A stretch of DNA of 17,381 nucleotides from Methylotenera sp. Its GTDB lineage: Bacteria > Pseudomonadota > Gammaproteobacteria > Burkholderiales > Methylophilaceae. Where the stretch lies: assembly GCA_027310735.1 (NCBI GenBank), contig DAIDAH010000026.1, forward strand, positions 1 through 17,381. The letters are read 5' to 3'. This document shows positions 7,652 through 14,618 of the stretch, one piece after another. The translations under genes and the position numbers were made by a program. Position 1 is the first letter of the stretch. Each line of letters starts with the position of its first letter. Under the pieces are notes generated by a model. It was not told the origin of the DNA, ran no database searches, and was given only the letters and a program-made list of their open reading frames with translations.

Positions 7652-7680
7652 GCCGTTATCAGCCAAAAACTGGTAGCGGC
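7652..7680 (+). other. Hairpin between nifK and the ferredoxin gene
   Basis: GCCGTTATCAG (7652-7662) pairs with CTGGTAGCGGC (7670-7680) over 11 bp with two G-U pairs and a 7-nt loop. A short pyrimidine stretch (GTCTTTT, 7684-7690) follows a few bases later, so it could be a weak attenuator or an RNA-processing and stability element that lowers ferredoxin output relative to NifDK. Confidence 0.6.
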
Positions 7681-7718
7681 AACGTCTTTTAAAAGAGCGA
7701 ACCTCTAAAGGAAATAGT

Positions 7719-8066
7719 ATGGCAAACGTAACATTTAGCTCACCAAAAATGAAGAAAGACATTACCGTTTATGCAACGGCCGGTGATTGCAGCACATTAT
7801 TATCATTAGCAAAAGAACACAAAGTACCAGTGGAATTTGAATGCGAAAATGGTGAGTGTGGCTCTTGCGCAGTAGAAGTTGCAATCTTGGCTAACAAACA
7901 GCCAATGGGCATGCATCTTACTGAGAAAGAAAAAACTGTACTTAAACTCGCTGGCAAGATCACAAAAAAACAGATTGAAGAATCTGAAACGACTGACTTA
8001 CCACCACCATGGCGTCTGGCTTGTCAGTTCATTGTTCGCAATGAAGATATTCTCGTTAAGTTTTAA
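7719..8066 (+). CDS. fesII: Shethna-type 2Fe-2S ferredoxin (FeSII-like nitrogenase protective protein)
   Basis: In Azotobacter the FeSII protein binds both oxidised nitrogenase components and locks them in an inactive, oxygen-tolerant complex. This 115-residue protein follows the same pattern: start ANVTFSSPKM, cluster loop FECENGECGSC with Cys42, Cys47 and Cys50, the fourth ligand Cys102 in RLACQFIV, the insert MGMHLTEKEKTVLK characteristic of the Shethna type, and end NEDILVKF. Azotobacter FeSII is slightly longer at the C-terminus. AAAGGA (7707-7712) precedes the ATG. As last gene of the nifHDK transcript it should be made with nitrogenase. It could instead be an electron carrier like FdxD; the Shethna resemblance makes protection more likely. 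Confidence 0.88.
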   Translation: MANVTFSSPKMKKDITVYATAGDCSTLLSLAKEHKVPVEFECENGECGSCAVEVAILANKQPMGMHLTEKEKTVLKLAGKITKKQIEESETTDLPPPWRLACQFIVRNEDILVKF

Positions 8067-8418
8067 GCTTTAAATTTAGGTTCTAACGTATCACTTTTAA
8101 TTGCTGTGTAGTTCTATCGTTGGTCATCTTATTGAGTGGGCTGAAAAACGCCAATGTCTTTGCGATTAAAACTTGCAGTAAATACCCCGCTATTTTTGGC
8201 GGTTGCTTGATTCTCCCCTTCGGATTAAATCCGAATTTTAAAGCCTCCCACGTGGAGGCTTCTTTTTATCTAAATACACATATCTAATAAGCATGACTTT
8301 ACTGAGATGCGCTATTAAGATTTTTACCGTACGTGTCAGCACGGATTTACACCAGTAAAATTGACATCTAAATTAACCTCCATGCCTAAAACATGAGCAT
8401 AAGGTATACCCCTATATT
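8067..8418. other. Intergenic region after the nif structural operon
   Basis: The 352-bp gap holds no gene that I can support. Its middle carries two adjacent stem-loops: a 7-bp hairpin at 8219-8235 followed by TTTT, and the main terminator at 8241-8267. The right part (about 8270-8418) should contain the promoter of the lipoprotein gene; a perfect TTGACA at 8361-8366 lacks a good -10 at the right distance. Confidence 0.6.
8241..8268 (+). terminator. Rho-independent terminator of the nifHDK-ferredoxin operon
   Basis: AAGCCTCC (8241-8248) and GGAGGCTT (8254-8261) form an 8-bp GC-rich stem with a CACGT loop, followed by CTTTTTAT. A weaker 7-bp stem (8219-8225 with 8229-8235) and TTTTA stand just upstream, giving a tandem terminator. 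Confidence 0.9.
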
Positions 8419-8439
8419 ATGGAAGTAAGGAGAGTAATT

Positions 8440-8796
8440 ATGTTTCAAACATCAATGAATCGTAGTGCTACACTTTTAACGTTTATGATTGCAGCAAGCT
8501 TTCTAAGCGCTTGTGCAACAACTAGCGACCTGAGTAAGGTGAAATCTACTGCCGATGAAGCACTTCAAATGGCTCAGCATGCAAATCAAAGTGCTGCAGA
8601 AGCCACATCTGCCGCGAATGCTGCTGAACAAAAAGCCGATCAGGCAAATCAGACTGCTAGCAATGCTATGACAGAAGCTAACAAGGCAAATCAGACAGCA
8701 AATAGTGCTATGAGCGAAGCAGATAAGGCGATGCAAGAGGTTAACAACCTCAATACGAAACTTGACCGAATGTACCAAAAATCAATGCAAAAATAG
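8440..8796 (+). CDS. Lpp/OprI-like murein lipoprotein
   Basis: A small outer-membrane lipoprotein of 118 residues. The signal peptide ends in the lipobox LSAC (22-25), so Cys25 would be lipidated; no Asp at +2 is seen (ATT follows), in keeping with outer-membrane sorting. The rest is an Ala/Gln/Asn-rich coiled coil with a 14-residue internal repeat (QANQTASNAMTEAN, then KANQTANSAMSEAD). It ends ...MYQKSMQK; a C-terminal lysine is the residue by which Braun lipoprotein is linked to peptidoglycan. The start at 8440 has AAGGAGAG (8427-8434) at good spacing; the in-frame ATG at 8419 has none. A 15-bp hairpin follows the stop, and an L,D-transpeptidase gene lies next downstream. It belongs to the Lpp type by pattern, not by close sequence identity. 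Confidence 0.82.
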   Translation: MFQTSMNRSATLLTFMIAASFLSACATTSDLSKVKSTADEALQMAQHANQSAAEATSAANAAEQKADQANQTASNAMTEANKANQTANSAMSEADKAMQEVNNLNTKLDRMYQKSMQK

Positions 8797-8798
8797 TC

Positions 8799-8833
8799 AA
8801 CACTTACGCCACTGATATAGTGGCGTAAGTGTT
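8799..8833 (+). terminator. Strong hairpin after the lipoprotein gene
   Basis: A perfect 15-bp stem (AACACTTACGCCACT at 8799-8813 with its complement at 8819-8833) around a 5-nt loop begins two bases after the stop codon. No T run follows, so it may stabilise an abundant short message as much as terminate it. Confidence 0.65.
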
Positions 8834-8921
8834 ATATCAGCCAGAAAATGTGCTGACAAAGCATTACTTTAACCTGATTTTTTATGAGTAAAGTACCGCA
8901 TTATCAATTGGAATAAAAGCG

Positions 8922-9974
8922 ATGTTACGGTTAAGTGTTTTTTTTGAAGTATGCATTACCGTAGTCGTGCTAATGCTTAATGTGATGGAGTACGCTAATG
9001 CTGCAAACTATCCTATGCCATCTGGTGATAACAGCATCGTTGGAAATATACAGGTTATCAGTATCGTTAATCCAGACTTGACACTGCTCGACATCGCTCG
9101 CCATTATGACCTTGGTTATGACGAGATCACTCGCGCTAACCCCGAGATACCAACATGGGTACCCAAAATAGGTAGTCATATCACTATCCCCACCGAGTTC
9201 ATTCTCCCCCCTGCCCCGCTACAAGGGATTATCATCAATATTCCACAACGGCGCTTATTCTATTTTCCTAAACCAGATCAGCAACAAATTACACAGGTTT
9301 ATACCTACCCTATCAGTATTGCTCGTGAGGGCTGGTTTACGCCATTAGGACAAACCAGCATTATCGCCAAACATCGAGACCCAGCATGGTTTGTTCCAAA
9401 GAGCATTCTTGAAGAGCATCGTAATAATGGCGAACCGGATTTTCCTGACTATTTTCCACCTGGCCCGAATAATCCAATGGGCATGCTCGCACTCCAGACT
9501 GGTTTCCCTGCGATATTTATTCATGGTACCAACAAACCATGGGGAATAGGAATGCGCACCAGTCATGGTTGCTTACACCTTTACCCAGAGGATGCCGCAC
9601 AGTTATTCGAAATGGTTTCTGTTGGGACACCTGTACGAATCATTGATGCGCCTATCACTATCGGGAAGCTAGATAGTGCGCTTTATATGAGCGCATCTAA
9701 ACCCATCAAAGAATATACAAATACACAGTCAATTCTCACCAGAGCGACATCTGCCTTAATTAACTATTCAAATCACCAAATGCAAGCCCGCACCACAAAA
9801 ATAGACTGGTCAAGATTGCAAGATACCGTGAAAGACGGCAATATTTTGCCAACCCCAATCAGTCAAGGCACATTAAGTTTAAAAGAAAAAATTGCGGGCA
9901 TTAAGCCACAGCCTTATGCCTATAATCCATATGGAGTAAATGCAAATAATGCAGTTCCTCCAGACGCGCCTTAA
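8922..9974 (+). CDS. LysM-containing L,D-transpeptidase (YkuD/ErfK family)
   Basis: A periplasmic enzyme that forms 3-3 peptidoglycan crosslinks or attaches a lipoprotein lysine to diaminopimelate. An N-terminal hydrophobic signal (about 4-22) ends in a likely cleavage site after ANA (25-27). A LysM-like domain covers about 43-91 (LLDIARHYDLGYDEITRANP). The YkuD catalytic domain runs from about 100 to 242, with His201 in FIHGTN and the active site TSHGCLHL (213-220, catalytic Cys217). Most relatives have Arg after SHGC-I/L; here His219 takes that place. The C-terminal 100 residues are Pro/Asn-rich without a recognised domain. The neighbouring lipoprotein with a terminal lysine is a plausible substrate. 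The E. coli relatives are ErfK, YbiS, YcfS and YnhG; I cannot say which is closest. Confidence 0.9.
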   Translation: MLRLSVFFEVCITVVVLMLNVMEYANAANYPMPSGDNSIVGNIQVISIVNPDLTLLDIARHYDLGYDEITRANPEIPTWVPKIGSHITIPTEFILPPAPLQGIIINIPQRRLFYFPKPDQQQITQVYTYPISIAREGWFTPLGQTSIIAKHRDPAWFVPKSILEEHRNNGEPDFPDYFPPGPNNPMGMLALQTGFPAIFIHGTNKPWGIGMRTSHGCLHLYPEDAAQLFEMVSVGTPVRIIDAPITIGKLDSALYMSASKPIKEYTNTQSILTRATSALINYSNHQMQARTTKIDWSRLQDTVKDGNILPTPISQGTLSLKEKIAGIKPQPYAYNPYGVNANNAVPPDAP

Positions 9975-10122
9975 TTGAGAGTACATAAGACTCATCTACC
10001 GGAAATTCAAGCTCATCATTACATTAACAGAAAAATTTTCGTAAAATTTTGTTAGACTTCCCCACAGATAAAATTAAACCCAGTTCATGACATCTGCAGT
10101 AAAAATAGGAGAAAACTACCTT

Positions 10123-10380
10123 ATGAATTCAGTGAATAGTACAACGCTTGTCCCATTCGCCTCCGATGGCACTTGCTTCAACCCAACGTTACGTTGTCCA
10201 AAATCAGGAAAATATACGGTTGGAGAAAGTGGTAAGGAAATCACATTCGATGATTTCTCCGCTGCGCTGGAACACATTATGATGATGTATACCCCTAGAT
10301 GGCGGCGCCCCAACCAAGCCGGAGACTGGGAAATTGTTTCAACCATTAAATGGGAATTGATACCTCAGAAGTACCTGTAA
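10123..10380 (+). CDS. Small uncharacterised protein (85 residues)
   Basis: I do not recognise this family. The start at 10123 is supported by AGGAGA (10107-10112); the longer frame from 10087 has no ribosome-binding site. The protein is soluble, with two cysteines (Cys18, Cys25) in TCFNPTLRCPKSGKYTV, an acidic helix FDDFSAALEHIMMMY, and an aromatic C-terminal part (RWRRPNQAGDWEIVSTIKWE). Two cysteines are too few for a zinc ribbon unless it dimerises. It stands alone between the L,D-transpeptidase and the peroxiredoxin. The good start and mixed, protein-like composition argue that it is real. Confidence 0.65.
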   Translation: MNSVNSTTLVPFASDGTCFNPTLRCPKSGKYTVGESGKEITFDDFSAALEHIMMMYTPRWRRPNQAGDWEIVSTIKWELIPQKYL

Positions 10381-10749
10381 TCATATGGACGGATGTGTGT
10401 AATATCCTTCAGTTTTAATCTACTCAAGTGTTTAATACTGCCCCCTGTAAATGCTGCAAATGCAGCGAACTCTTAAGGGCTCATACCCAGAGCCATGTGC
10501 GCTAGCGCACAGCAATTCCACCTAACTTAAAATAAGCTTAACGTTCTGATGGTGCCTCATTAATTGAGATGCTACTGAAAAAAACAGTATGGAAGCAACG
10601 TCTACTCACAACCATTTCGATAAGTAAAAACTATTAACTTAATCCAATATATTGATTTAACAAATCAACAGAGTTTCTTTAATATACACATGTGCTCAGG
10701 AAAAACATCTCCTGAAATTAATTTCAATACTTAAATAAAGGATATAAAA
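10381..10749. other. Intergenic region upstream of the peroxiredoxin gene
   Basis: This 369-bp stretch has no supported gene. Three short hairpins stand in a row: GCTGC/GCAGC (10453-10466), GGCTC/GAGCC (10478-10494) and the near-perfect palindrome TGTGCGCTAGCGCACA (10496-10511). None has a T run. Further right is an OxyR-like half-site at 10620-10634, then an AT-rich leader to the peroxiredoxin start (AAAGGA at 10737-10742). Confidence 0.55.
10620..10634 (+). promoter_or_regulatory. Possible OxyR half-site
   Basis: ATAAGTAAAAACTAT matches the OxyR half-site pattern ATAG-n-T-nnn-A-n-CTAT except for one base. The second half-site 7 bp downstream (10642-10656) is weak. Its position upstream of a peroxiredoxin and glutathione reductase makes it worth noting, but the AT-rich context can produce this by chance. 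Confidence 0.3.
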
Positions 10750-11274
10750 ATGGCTAACACAGTACCTAATGTAGTATTTAAAACCCGCGTTCGTGACGAA
10801 AGTATCGGCGGTCAAAACCCATTTCGCTGGCAAGATGTCAGCACTGCAGACATCTTCAAAGGCAAGAAGATTGTGATTGTTGCACTGCCAGGTGCATTTA
10901 CACCAACCTGCTCCAGTACCCATCTACCGGGTTTCGATGCTAAGTACCAAGAGTTTATTGACCAAGGCATTGATGAAATTTACTGCCTAAGCGTGAATGA
11001 CGCATTCACCATGTTCCAATGGAGCAAACACCTTAGCATCAAAAATGTAAAAATGTTGCCAGATGGTAACGGTGACTTCACACGTTTAATGGGCATGCTG
11101 GTTAAGAAAGAGAATCTGGGTTTTGGCAATCGCTCATGGCGCTACTCTATGTTAGTAGACAACGAACAAATCGTTAAGATTTTTGAAGAACCAGGTAAAG
11201 CAGACAATCATCCTGAAGATCCATTCGGGATGAGCGATGCTGACACGATCCTAAACTTTATTAAACAGAAGTAA
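10750..11274 (+). CDS. Peroxiredoxin, Prx5/type II (thiol peroxidase)
   Basis: Reduces hydrogen and organic peroxides in the cytoplasm, using glutathione/glutaredoxin or thioredoxin. The 174 residues show the Prx5 active site PGAFTPTCSSTHLPGF with peroxidatic Cys54, Thr51 and Arg129 (GNRSWRYSM) completing the pocket. Cys79 (YCLSVND) is a second conserved-type cysteine. Some relatives carry a C-terminal glutaredoxin domain; this one ends before it. Glutathione reductase follows 127 nt downstream in the same direction, which suggests glutathione as reductant. AAAGGA precedes the ATG. The gap to the next gene has a GGGCGA/TCGCCC stem-loop (11294-11319) that may partly terminate transcription. 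Confidence 0.93.
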   Translation: MANTVPNVVFKTRVRDESIGGQNPFRWQDVSTADIFKGKKIVIVALPGAFTPTCSSTHLPGFDAKYQEFIDQGIDEIYCLSVNDAFTMFQWSKHLSIKNVKMLPDGNGDFTRLMGMLVKKENLGFGNRSWRYSMLVDNEQIVKIFEEPGKADNHPEDPFGMSDADTILNFIKQK

Positions 11275-11401
11275 GCGTTAGGTTGCAGGACTTGGGCGAT
11301 GCAAAACTTGGTGTCGCCCTATCTTGATAAAACAATAAGTTTTACAAATCATCATCAGCAACAAAATAGAATACACACCATTAAGAATTGAGAGTTTCCA
11401 C

Positions 11402-12757
11402 ATGAAGACATACGACTACGATTTATTTGTAATTGGCGCAGGCTCCGGCGGCGTACGCGCAGCACGCATGGCCGCAGGTCATGGCGCACGTGTTGCCATT
11501 GCAGAGGACAGGTACTTTGGCGGCACTTGTGTCAATGTAGGCTGTGTGCCTAAAAAGTTATATGTCTATGCCTCTCAGTTCAGCGAAAGCTTTTCAGGTG
11601 CGGCGGGATTTGGCTGGCAGCTTGAGAAGCCAGACTTCAACTGGTCAACACTAGTCGCCAATAAAGACAAAGAAATCCAAAGGCTACAAGGTGTTTACGA
11701 CCGCCTATTGCAAGAAAGTGGTGTCACTGTCATCAATGGCAGAGCGCGTTTAGCGGATGCTCATACTGTGATAGTGGCTGACAAGCACTATAGCGCCGAG
11801 CGCATACTGGTAGCTACTGGTGGCTGGCCTTTTGTGCCAGACGTCATCGGCAAAGAACACATTGTCACCTCCAATGAAATCTTTAATCTTGAAACGCTAC
11901 CAAAACACATCGTGATTGTTGGCGGCGGCTATATTGCCGTTGAGTTTGCTGGCATCCTTAATGGCTTGGGCGTTGAGGTCAGCATTTTTGAACGCGGACA
12001 AAAAGTATTACGTGGCTTTGATGAAGATGTACGTGACTTCCTGATTCAAGAAATGACGAATAAAGGCATTCAATTTCACTTCAATACCGAAATTGATCGT
12101 ATTAAAAAACACGAAAGTGGCCTTGTTGTACATTCCACAGAAGGCAGAAATATAGCCACTGACCTCGTTATGTACGCAACTGGCCGAGTGCCAAACACCA
12201 AAGGCATTGGTCTTGCAGAATTGGGCGTGGAGATGGATAGCGTTGGTGCAATCAAAGTAAATGACGACTACCAGACCAACATTGCTTCTATCTATGCATT
12301 GGGCGACGTGACAAATCGTGTTAATTTAACGCCGGTTGCTACAGCTGAAGGCATGGCGCTAGTCAATAAACTCTATGCTAATAAAGTAGGCAAAGTCGAC
12401 TACGATAATATTCCAACAGCGGTATTCAGCCAGCCTAACATCGGCACGGTCGGACTAAGTGAGTCTGAAGCACGCACGCAGTATCCGAATGATATTGATA
12501 TTTACAAATCAGTATTCAAGCCCATGAAAAACACACTTTCAGGCATCAACGAAAAAACGATGATGAAAATGATTGTAGTACGCAGCACAGATAAAGTCGT
12601 CGGCATGCATATGGTCGGGCAGGATGCCGGGGAGATTATTCAAGGCATGGCTGTTGCAATTAGAGCCAGTGCAACAAAAGCGATTTTTGATACGACAATA
12701 GGTATACATCCAACTGCAGCAGAAGAATTTGTGACCATGCGTAAGCCTGTGGCATAA
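11402..12757 (+). CDS. gor: Glutathione-disulfide reductase
   Basis: Cytoplasmic NADPH- and FAD-dependent reduction of oxidised glutathione. The 451-residue length is normal. The FAD motif is GAGSGGVRAA (12-21), the redox-active disulfide is Cys43/Cys48 in GGTCVNVGCVPKK, the NADPH fold is GGGYIAVEFAG (174-184), the second FAD contact is ALGDV (299-303), and the catalytic His436/Glu441 lie in GIHPTAAEEF. Arg198 and Arg204 (FERGQKVLR) occupy the positions that bind the NADPH 2'-phosphate in E. coli Gor, which separates it from NAD-dependent dihydrolipoamide dehydrogenase. It pairs with the peroxiredoxin upstream as a peroxide-removal unit. Confidence 0.94.
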   Translation: MKTYDYDLFVIGAGSGGVRAARMAAGHGARVAIAEDRYFGGTCVNVGCVPKKLYVYASQFSESFSGAAGFGWQLEKPDFNWSTLVANKDKEIQRLQGVYDRLLQESGVTVINGRARLADAHTVIVADKHYSAERILVATGGWPFVPDVIGKEHIVTSNEIFNLETLPKHIVIVGGGYIAVEFAGILNGLGVEVSIFERGQKVLRGFDEDVRDFLIQEMTNKGIQFHFNTEIDRIKKHESGLVVHSTEGRNIATDLVMYATGRVPNTKGIGLAELGVEMDSVGAIKVNDDYQTNIASIYALGDVTNRVNLTPVATAEGMALVNKLYANKVGKVDYDNIPTAVFSQPNIGTVGLSESEARTQYPNDIDIYKSVFKPMKNTLSGINEKTMMKMIVVRSTDKVVGMHMVGQDAGEIIQGMAVAIRASATKAIFDTTIGIHPTAAEEFVTMRKPVA

Positions 12758-12931
12758 AACAAGTATTACGGCGCTTAATGCGGCTGAGAAAGACGTTACC
12801 AAGTAGAATACGTAAAATCATGAGTCGGCATTCATTGAAGCACACAGAGCCACTTTAAACCAACCGAGTATTATGACTAACACACAAGCAGCACATACGT
12901 GTTGATGTGAATCAATCAAAGGAGAAATATT
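12758..12931. other. Leader region of pqqA
   Basis: The 174 bp between gor and pqqA hold no recognised gene. No terminator is visible after gor, so pqqA may be reached by read-through or by an undetected promoter here. The pqqA ribosome-binding site AAAGGAG is at 12918-12924. Confidence 0.45.
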
Positions 12932-13003
12932 ATGTGGACTAAACCAGCAGCTACAGAAATGCGTTTTGGCTTTGAAGTAACAATGTACGTAATGAACAAA
13001 TAA
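12932..13003 (+). CDS. pqqA: PQQ precursor peptide PqqA
   Basis: A 23-residue ribosomal peptide from whose Glu and Tyr the redox cofactor pyrroloquinoline quinone is built. The sequence MWTKPAATEMRFGFEVTMYV (first 20) has the diagnostic core with Glu15 and Tyr19 in the E-x3-Y spacing that PqqE cross-links; it ends MNK. AAAGGAG lies 7 nt upstream of the ATG, ideal for high expression. The usual next genes pqqB-E are absent: the following gene is an HPP-family protein about 270 bp on. It is therefore an orphan or extra copy. PQQ serves methanol dehydrogenases, which fits a methylotroph. An imperfect hairpin and a terminator follow. Confidence 0.93.
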   Translation: MWTKPAATEMRFGFEVTMYVMNK

Positions 13004-13014
13004 TTTCGATTAAT

Positions 13015-13051
13015 TTAAGTAAAGTACTGCGAAAAGCAATACCTTACTTAA
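13015..13051 (+). other. Hairpin after pqqA
   Basis: TTAAGTAA (13015-13022) pairs with TTACTTAA (13044-13051); inside it GTA/TAC and TGC/GCA extend the stem past two mismatches to a GAAAA loop. It begins 11 nt after the pqqA stop and probably protects the short message. A hairpin after pqqA that gives excess pqqA is known in pqq operons; here it comes before a full terminator. Confidence 0.6.
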
Positions 13052-13072
13052 GTTATCGAAAGAAATTGTCAT

Positions 13073-13108
13073 AAAAAAAACCTAACCAGCGATGGTTAGG
13101 TTTTTTTT
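13073..13108. terminator. Bidirectional rho-independent terminator
   Basis: A run of eight A (13073-13080), CCTAACC (13081-13087), a 6-nt loop, GGTTAGG (13094-13100) and a run of eight T (13101-13108) form a classic terminator readable in both directions. It closes the pqqA transcript and isolates the HPP gene. Confidence 0.92.
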
Positions 13109-13274
13109 ATGGTTAGCAAGTGCTTAGATTCAATCTATTGCTAGATTAATCATAAGACCGATGAACATATTAATATCTATCACCCATGAACCAAGCATAT
13201 AAAATTAAATATACAGCGCGCACTTAAACAGTGCATATTGTAGAATTGCCTAAATTTCACATATTGGTCATAAC

Positions 13275-14462
13275 GTGCATAAATTAACTGATTGGATGCG
13301 AGGCTTCTCCCCTGAGCCTATCGCAGTCAACTATACAGAACGTTTACGTGCCTGCATTGGCGCTTTCACAGGCATCTTACTGACTAGCCTGCTAACATAT
13401 TTAATAGACGGTAATACCAGTTCGATTCCATATTTAATAGCCCCCATGGGCGCTTCTGCTGTGTTATTGTTCGCCGTTCCTTCAAGCCCTTTGGCGCAGC
13501 CTTGGTCTATTATCGGCGGCAACATGTTGGCAGCTTTAATTGGCGTCACTTGTACAATGTGGATTAGCAACACTGTGTTAGCTGCCTCCCTCGCCGTTGG
13601 CCTTTCGATCTTTGCCATGTTTTCCCTCAGATGCATACATCCACCTAGCGGCGCTGTAGCGTTAATTGCAGTACTAGGCGGCAGCTCAATTCATGCACAA
13701 GGTTATAGCTTTGTGATTTTTCCCGTGGGAATCAACTCCCTAGTTCTGCTTATAACAGCAATCATTTTTAATAATGCTACGCGCCGCACATACCCTCACG
13801 TTACAGCAAAAAGTAGCGACACTCATCTGACGAAGGATATTCCGCCAGAAATGCGTTTCGGCTTTACCGCTAACGATTTAAATGAAGTTCTGAAAGAATA
13901 TAACCAAGTATTGGATGTCAGCCGTGACGACTTGCAGAGCCTACTGCAACAAACTGAAATGCATGCCTACCGTCGCCGCTTTGGCGAGATTACTTGTGCT
14001 GACATTATGTCGAAAGATGTGGTCAGTGTAGAGTTTGGCACAGAGCTGGAGGACGCCTGGGCTATGATGAGAAAGCATAAAATAAAAGCATTACCCGTGA
14101 TTGACAGAGCTCGCCGTGTCATTGGCATCATTACTCAAATTGATTTCATGAAGAATGCCAATCTAGATGTATATGATGGTTTTGAAATGAAACTCCGCCG
14201 TTTCATCCAAAAAACAACCAAATCATATTCAGAAAAGCCAGAAGTAGCAGGTCAAATCATGACTTCTCCAGCGGTCACAGCTAATATAAATATGCACATC
14301 ATCGAACTGATTCCACTAATGACGCAACATCGTGTGCATCATCATATTCCTGTAATTGATGATAATCGGCAGCTAGTGGGAATCGTAACGCAATCCGATT
14401 TAGTCTCAGCCCTTTATCATGGACGTATGGCCAATCTTCGTACACTAGGCTTATCTTCTTAG
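13275..14462 (+). CDS. HPP-family membrane protein with two CBS domains
   Basis: An inner-membrane protein of 395 residues. The N-terminal 170 residues form the HPP domain, with about four to five hydrophobic segments (near 27-44, 55-69, 79-97, 101-117, 127-136, 144-166) and the signature RCIHPPSGAVAL (HPP at 122-124). The C-terminal half has two CBS domains, about 240-292 (ADIMSKDVVSVE ... GIITQIDF) and 325-381 (QIMTSPAVTA ... GIVTQSDL), which commonly sense adenine nucleotides. HPP proteins of cyanobacteria and chloroplasts transport nitrite, so nitrite or another small ion is a possible substrate; this is family knowledge, not proven here. The start is GTG at 13275 with a poor ribosome-binding site; an in-frame ATG lies at 13296. 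Located just before the nifE promoter. Confidence 0.9.
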   Translation: MHKLTDWMRGFSPEPIAVNYTERLRACIGAFTGILLTSLLTYLIDGNTSSIPYLIAPMGASAVLLFAVPSSPLAQPWSIIGGNMLAALIGVTCTMWISNTVLAASLAVGLSIFAMFSLRCIHPPSGAVALIAVLGGSSIHAQGYSFVIFPVGINSLVLLITAIIFNNATRRTYPHVTAKSSDTHLTKDIPPEMRFGFTANDLNEVLKEYNQVLDVSRDDLQSLLQQTEMHAYRRRFGEITCADIMSKDVVSVEFGTELEDAWAMMRKHKIKALPVIDRARRVIGIITQIDFMKNANLDVYDGFEMKLRRFIQKTTKSYSEKPEVAGQIMTSPAVTANINMHIIELIPLMTQHRVHHHIPVIDDNRQLVGIVTQSDLVSALYHGRMANLRTLGLSS

Positions 14463-14546
14463 CATGAATTACTAACTAAAACGACCATTCAATCTTTACC
14501 TGCAAATAACGCCTTCTGTATCATTCCCTACGCACCCCACCCCAAT

Positions 14547-14571
14547 TGTCGTGTTTACGACGAAACGACAA
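14547..14571 (+). promoter_or_regulatory. Variant NifA upstream activator site for nifE
   Basis: TGT (14547-14549), ten bases, ACG (14560-14562): the NifA pattern with the last base changed. The core TTGTCG-n-GTTTACGAC and the CACCCCA-type left flank are shared with the nifH site. A second, wider inverted repeat, TTGTCGT (14546-14552) with ACGACAA (14565-14571), surrounds it. It lies about 90 bp upstream of the expected start. Confidence 0.72.
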
Positions 14572-14590
14572 TTTAAGAAATAAATAATAA

Positions 14591-14603
14591 AATCAATCAG
14601 TTA
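14591..14603 (+). promoter_or_regulatory. IHF site in the nifE promoter
   Basis: AATCAATCAGTTA matches the IHF consensus WATCAA-N4-TTR exactly and sits between the NifA site and the sigma-54 promoter, the usual place for DNA bending in NifA-activated promoters. Confidence 0.7.
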
Positions 14604-14618
14604 AAATTTATAACTGAC

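Noticed and set aside
8361..8389. TTGACA as a -35 box for the lipoprotein gene
   Set aside because: The six bases at 17-bp spacing (GCCTAA) are a poor -10, so a sigma-70 promoter cannot be placed with confidence.
10032..10050. AAAATTTT-CGT-AAAATTTT inverted repeat
   Set aside because: An AT-only 8-bp stem in an AT-rich gap is likely to arise by chance and would be unstable as RNA.
10496..10511. Palindrome TGTGCGCTAGCGCACA
   Set aside because: It could be an operator, but no matching regulator motif or second copy was seen in the window, and no T run makes it a terminator.
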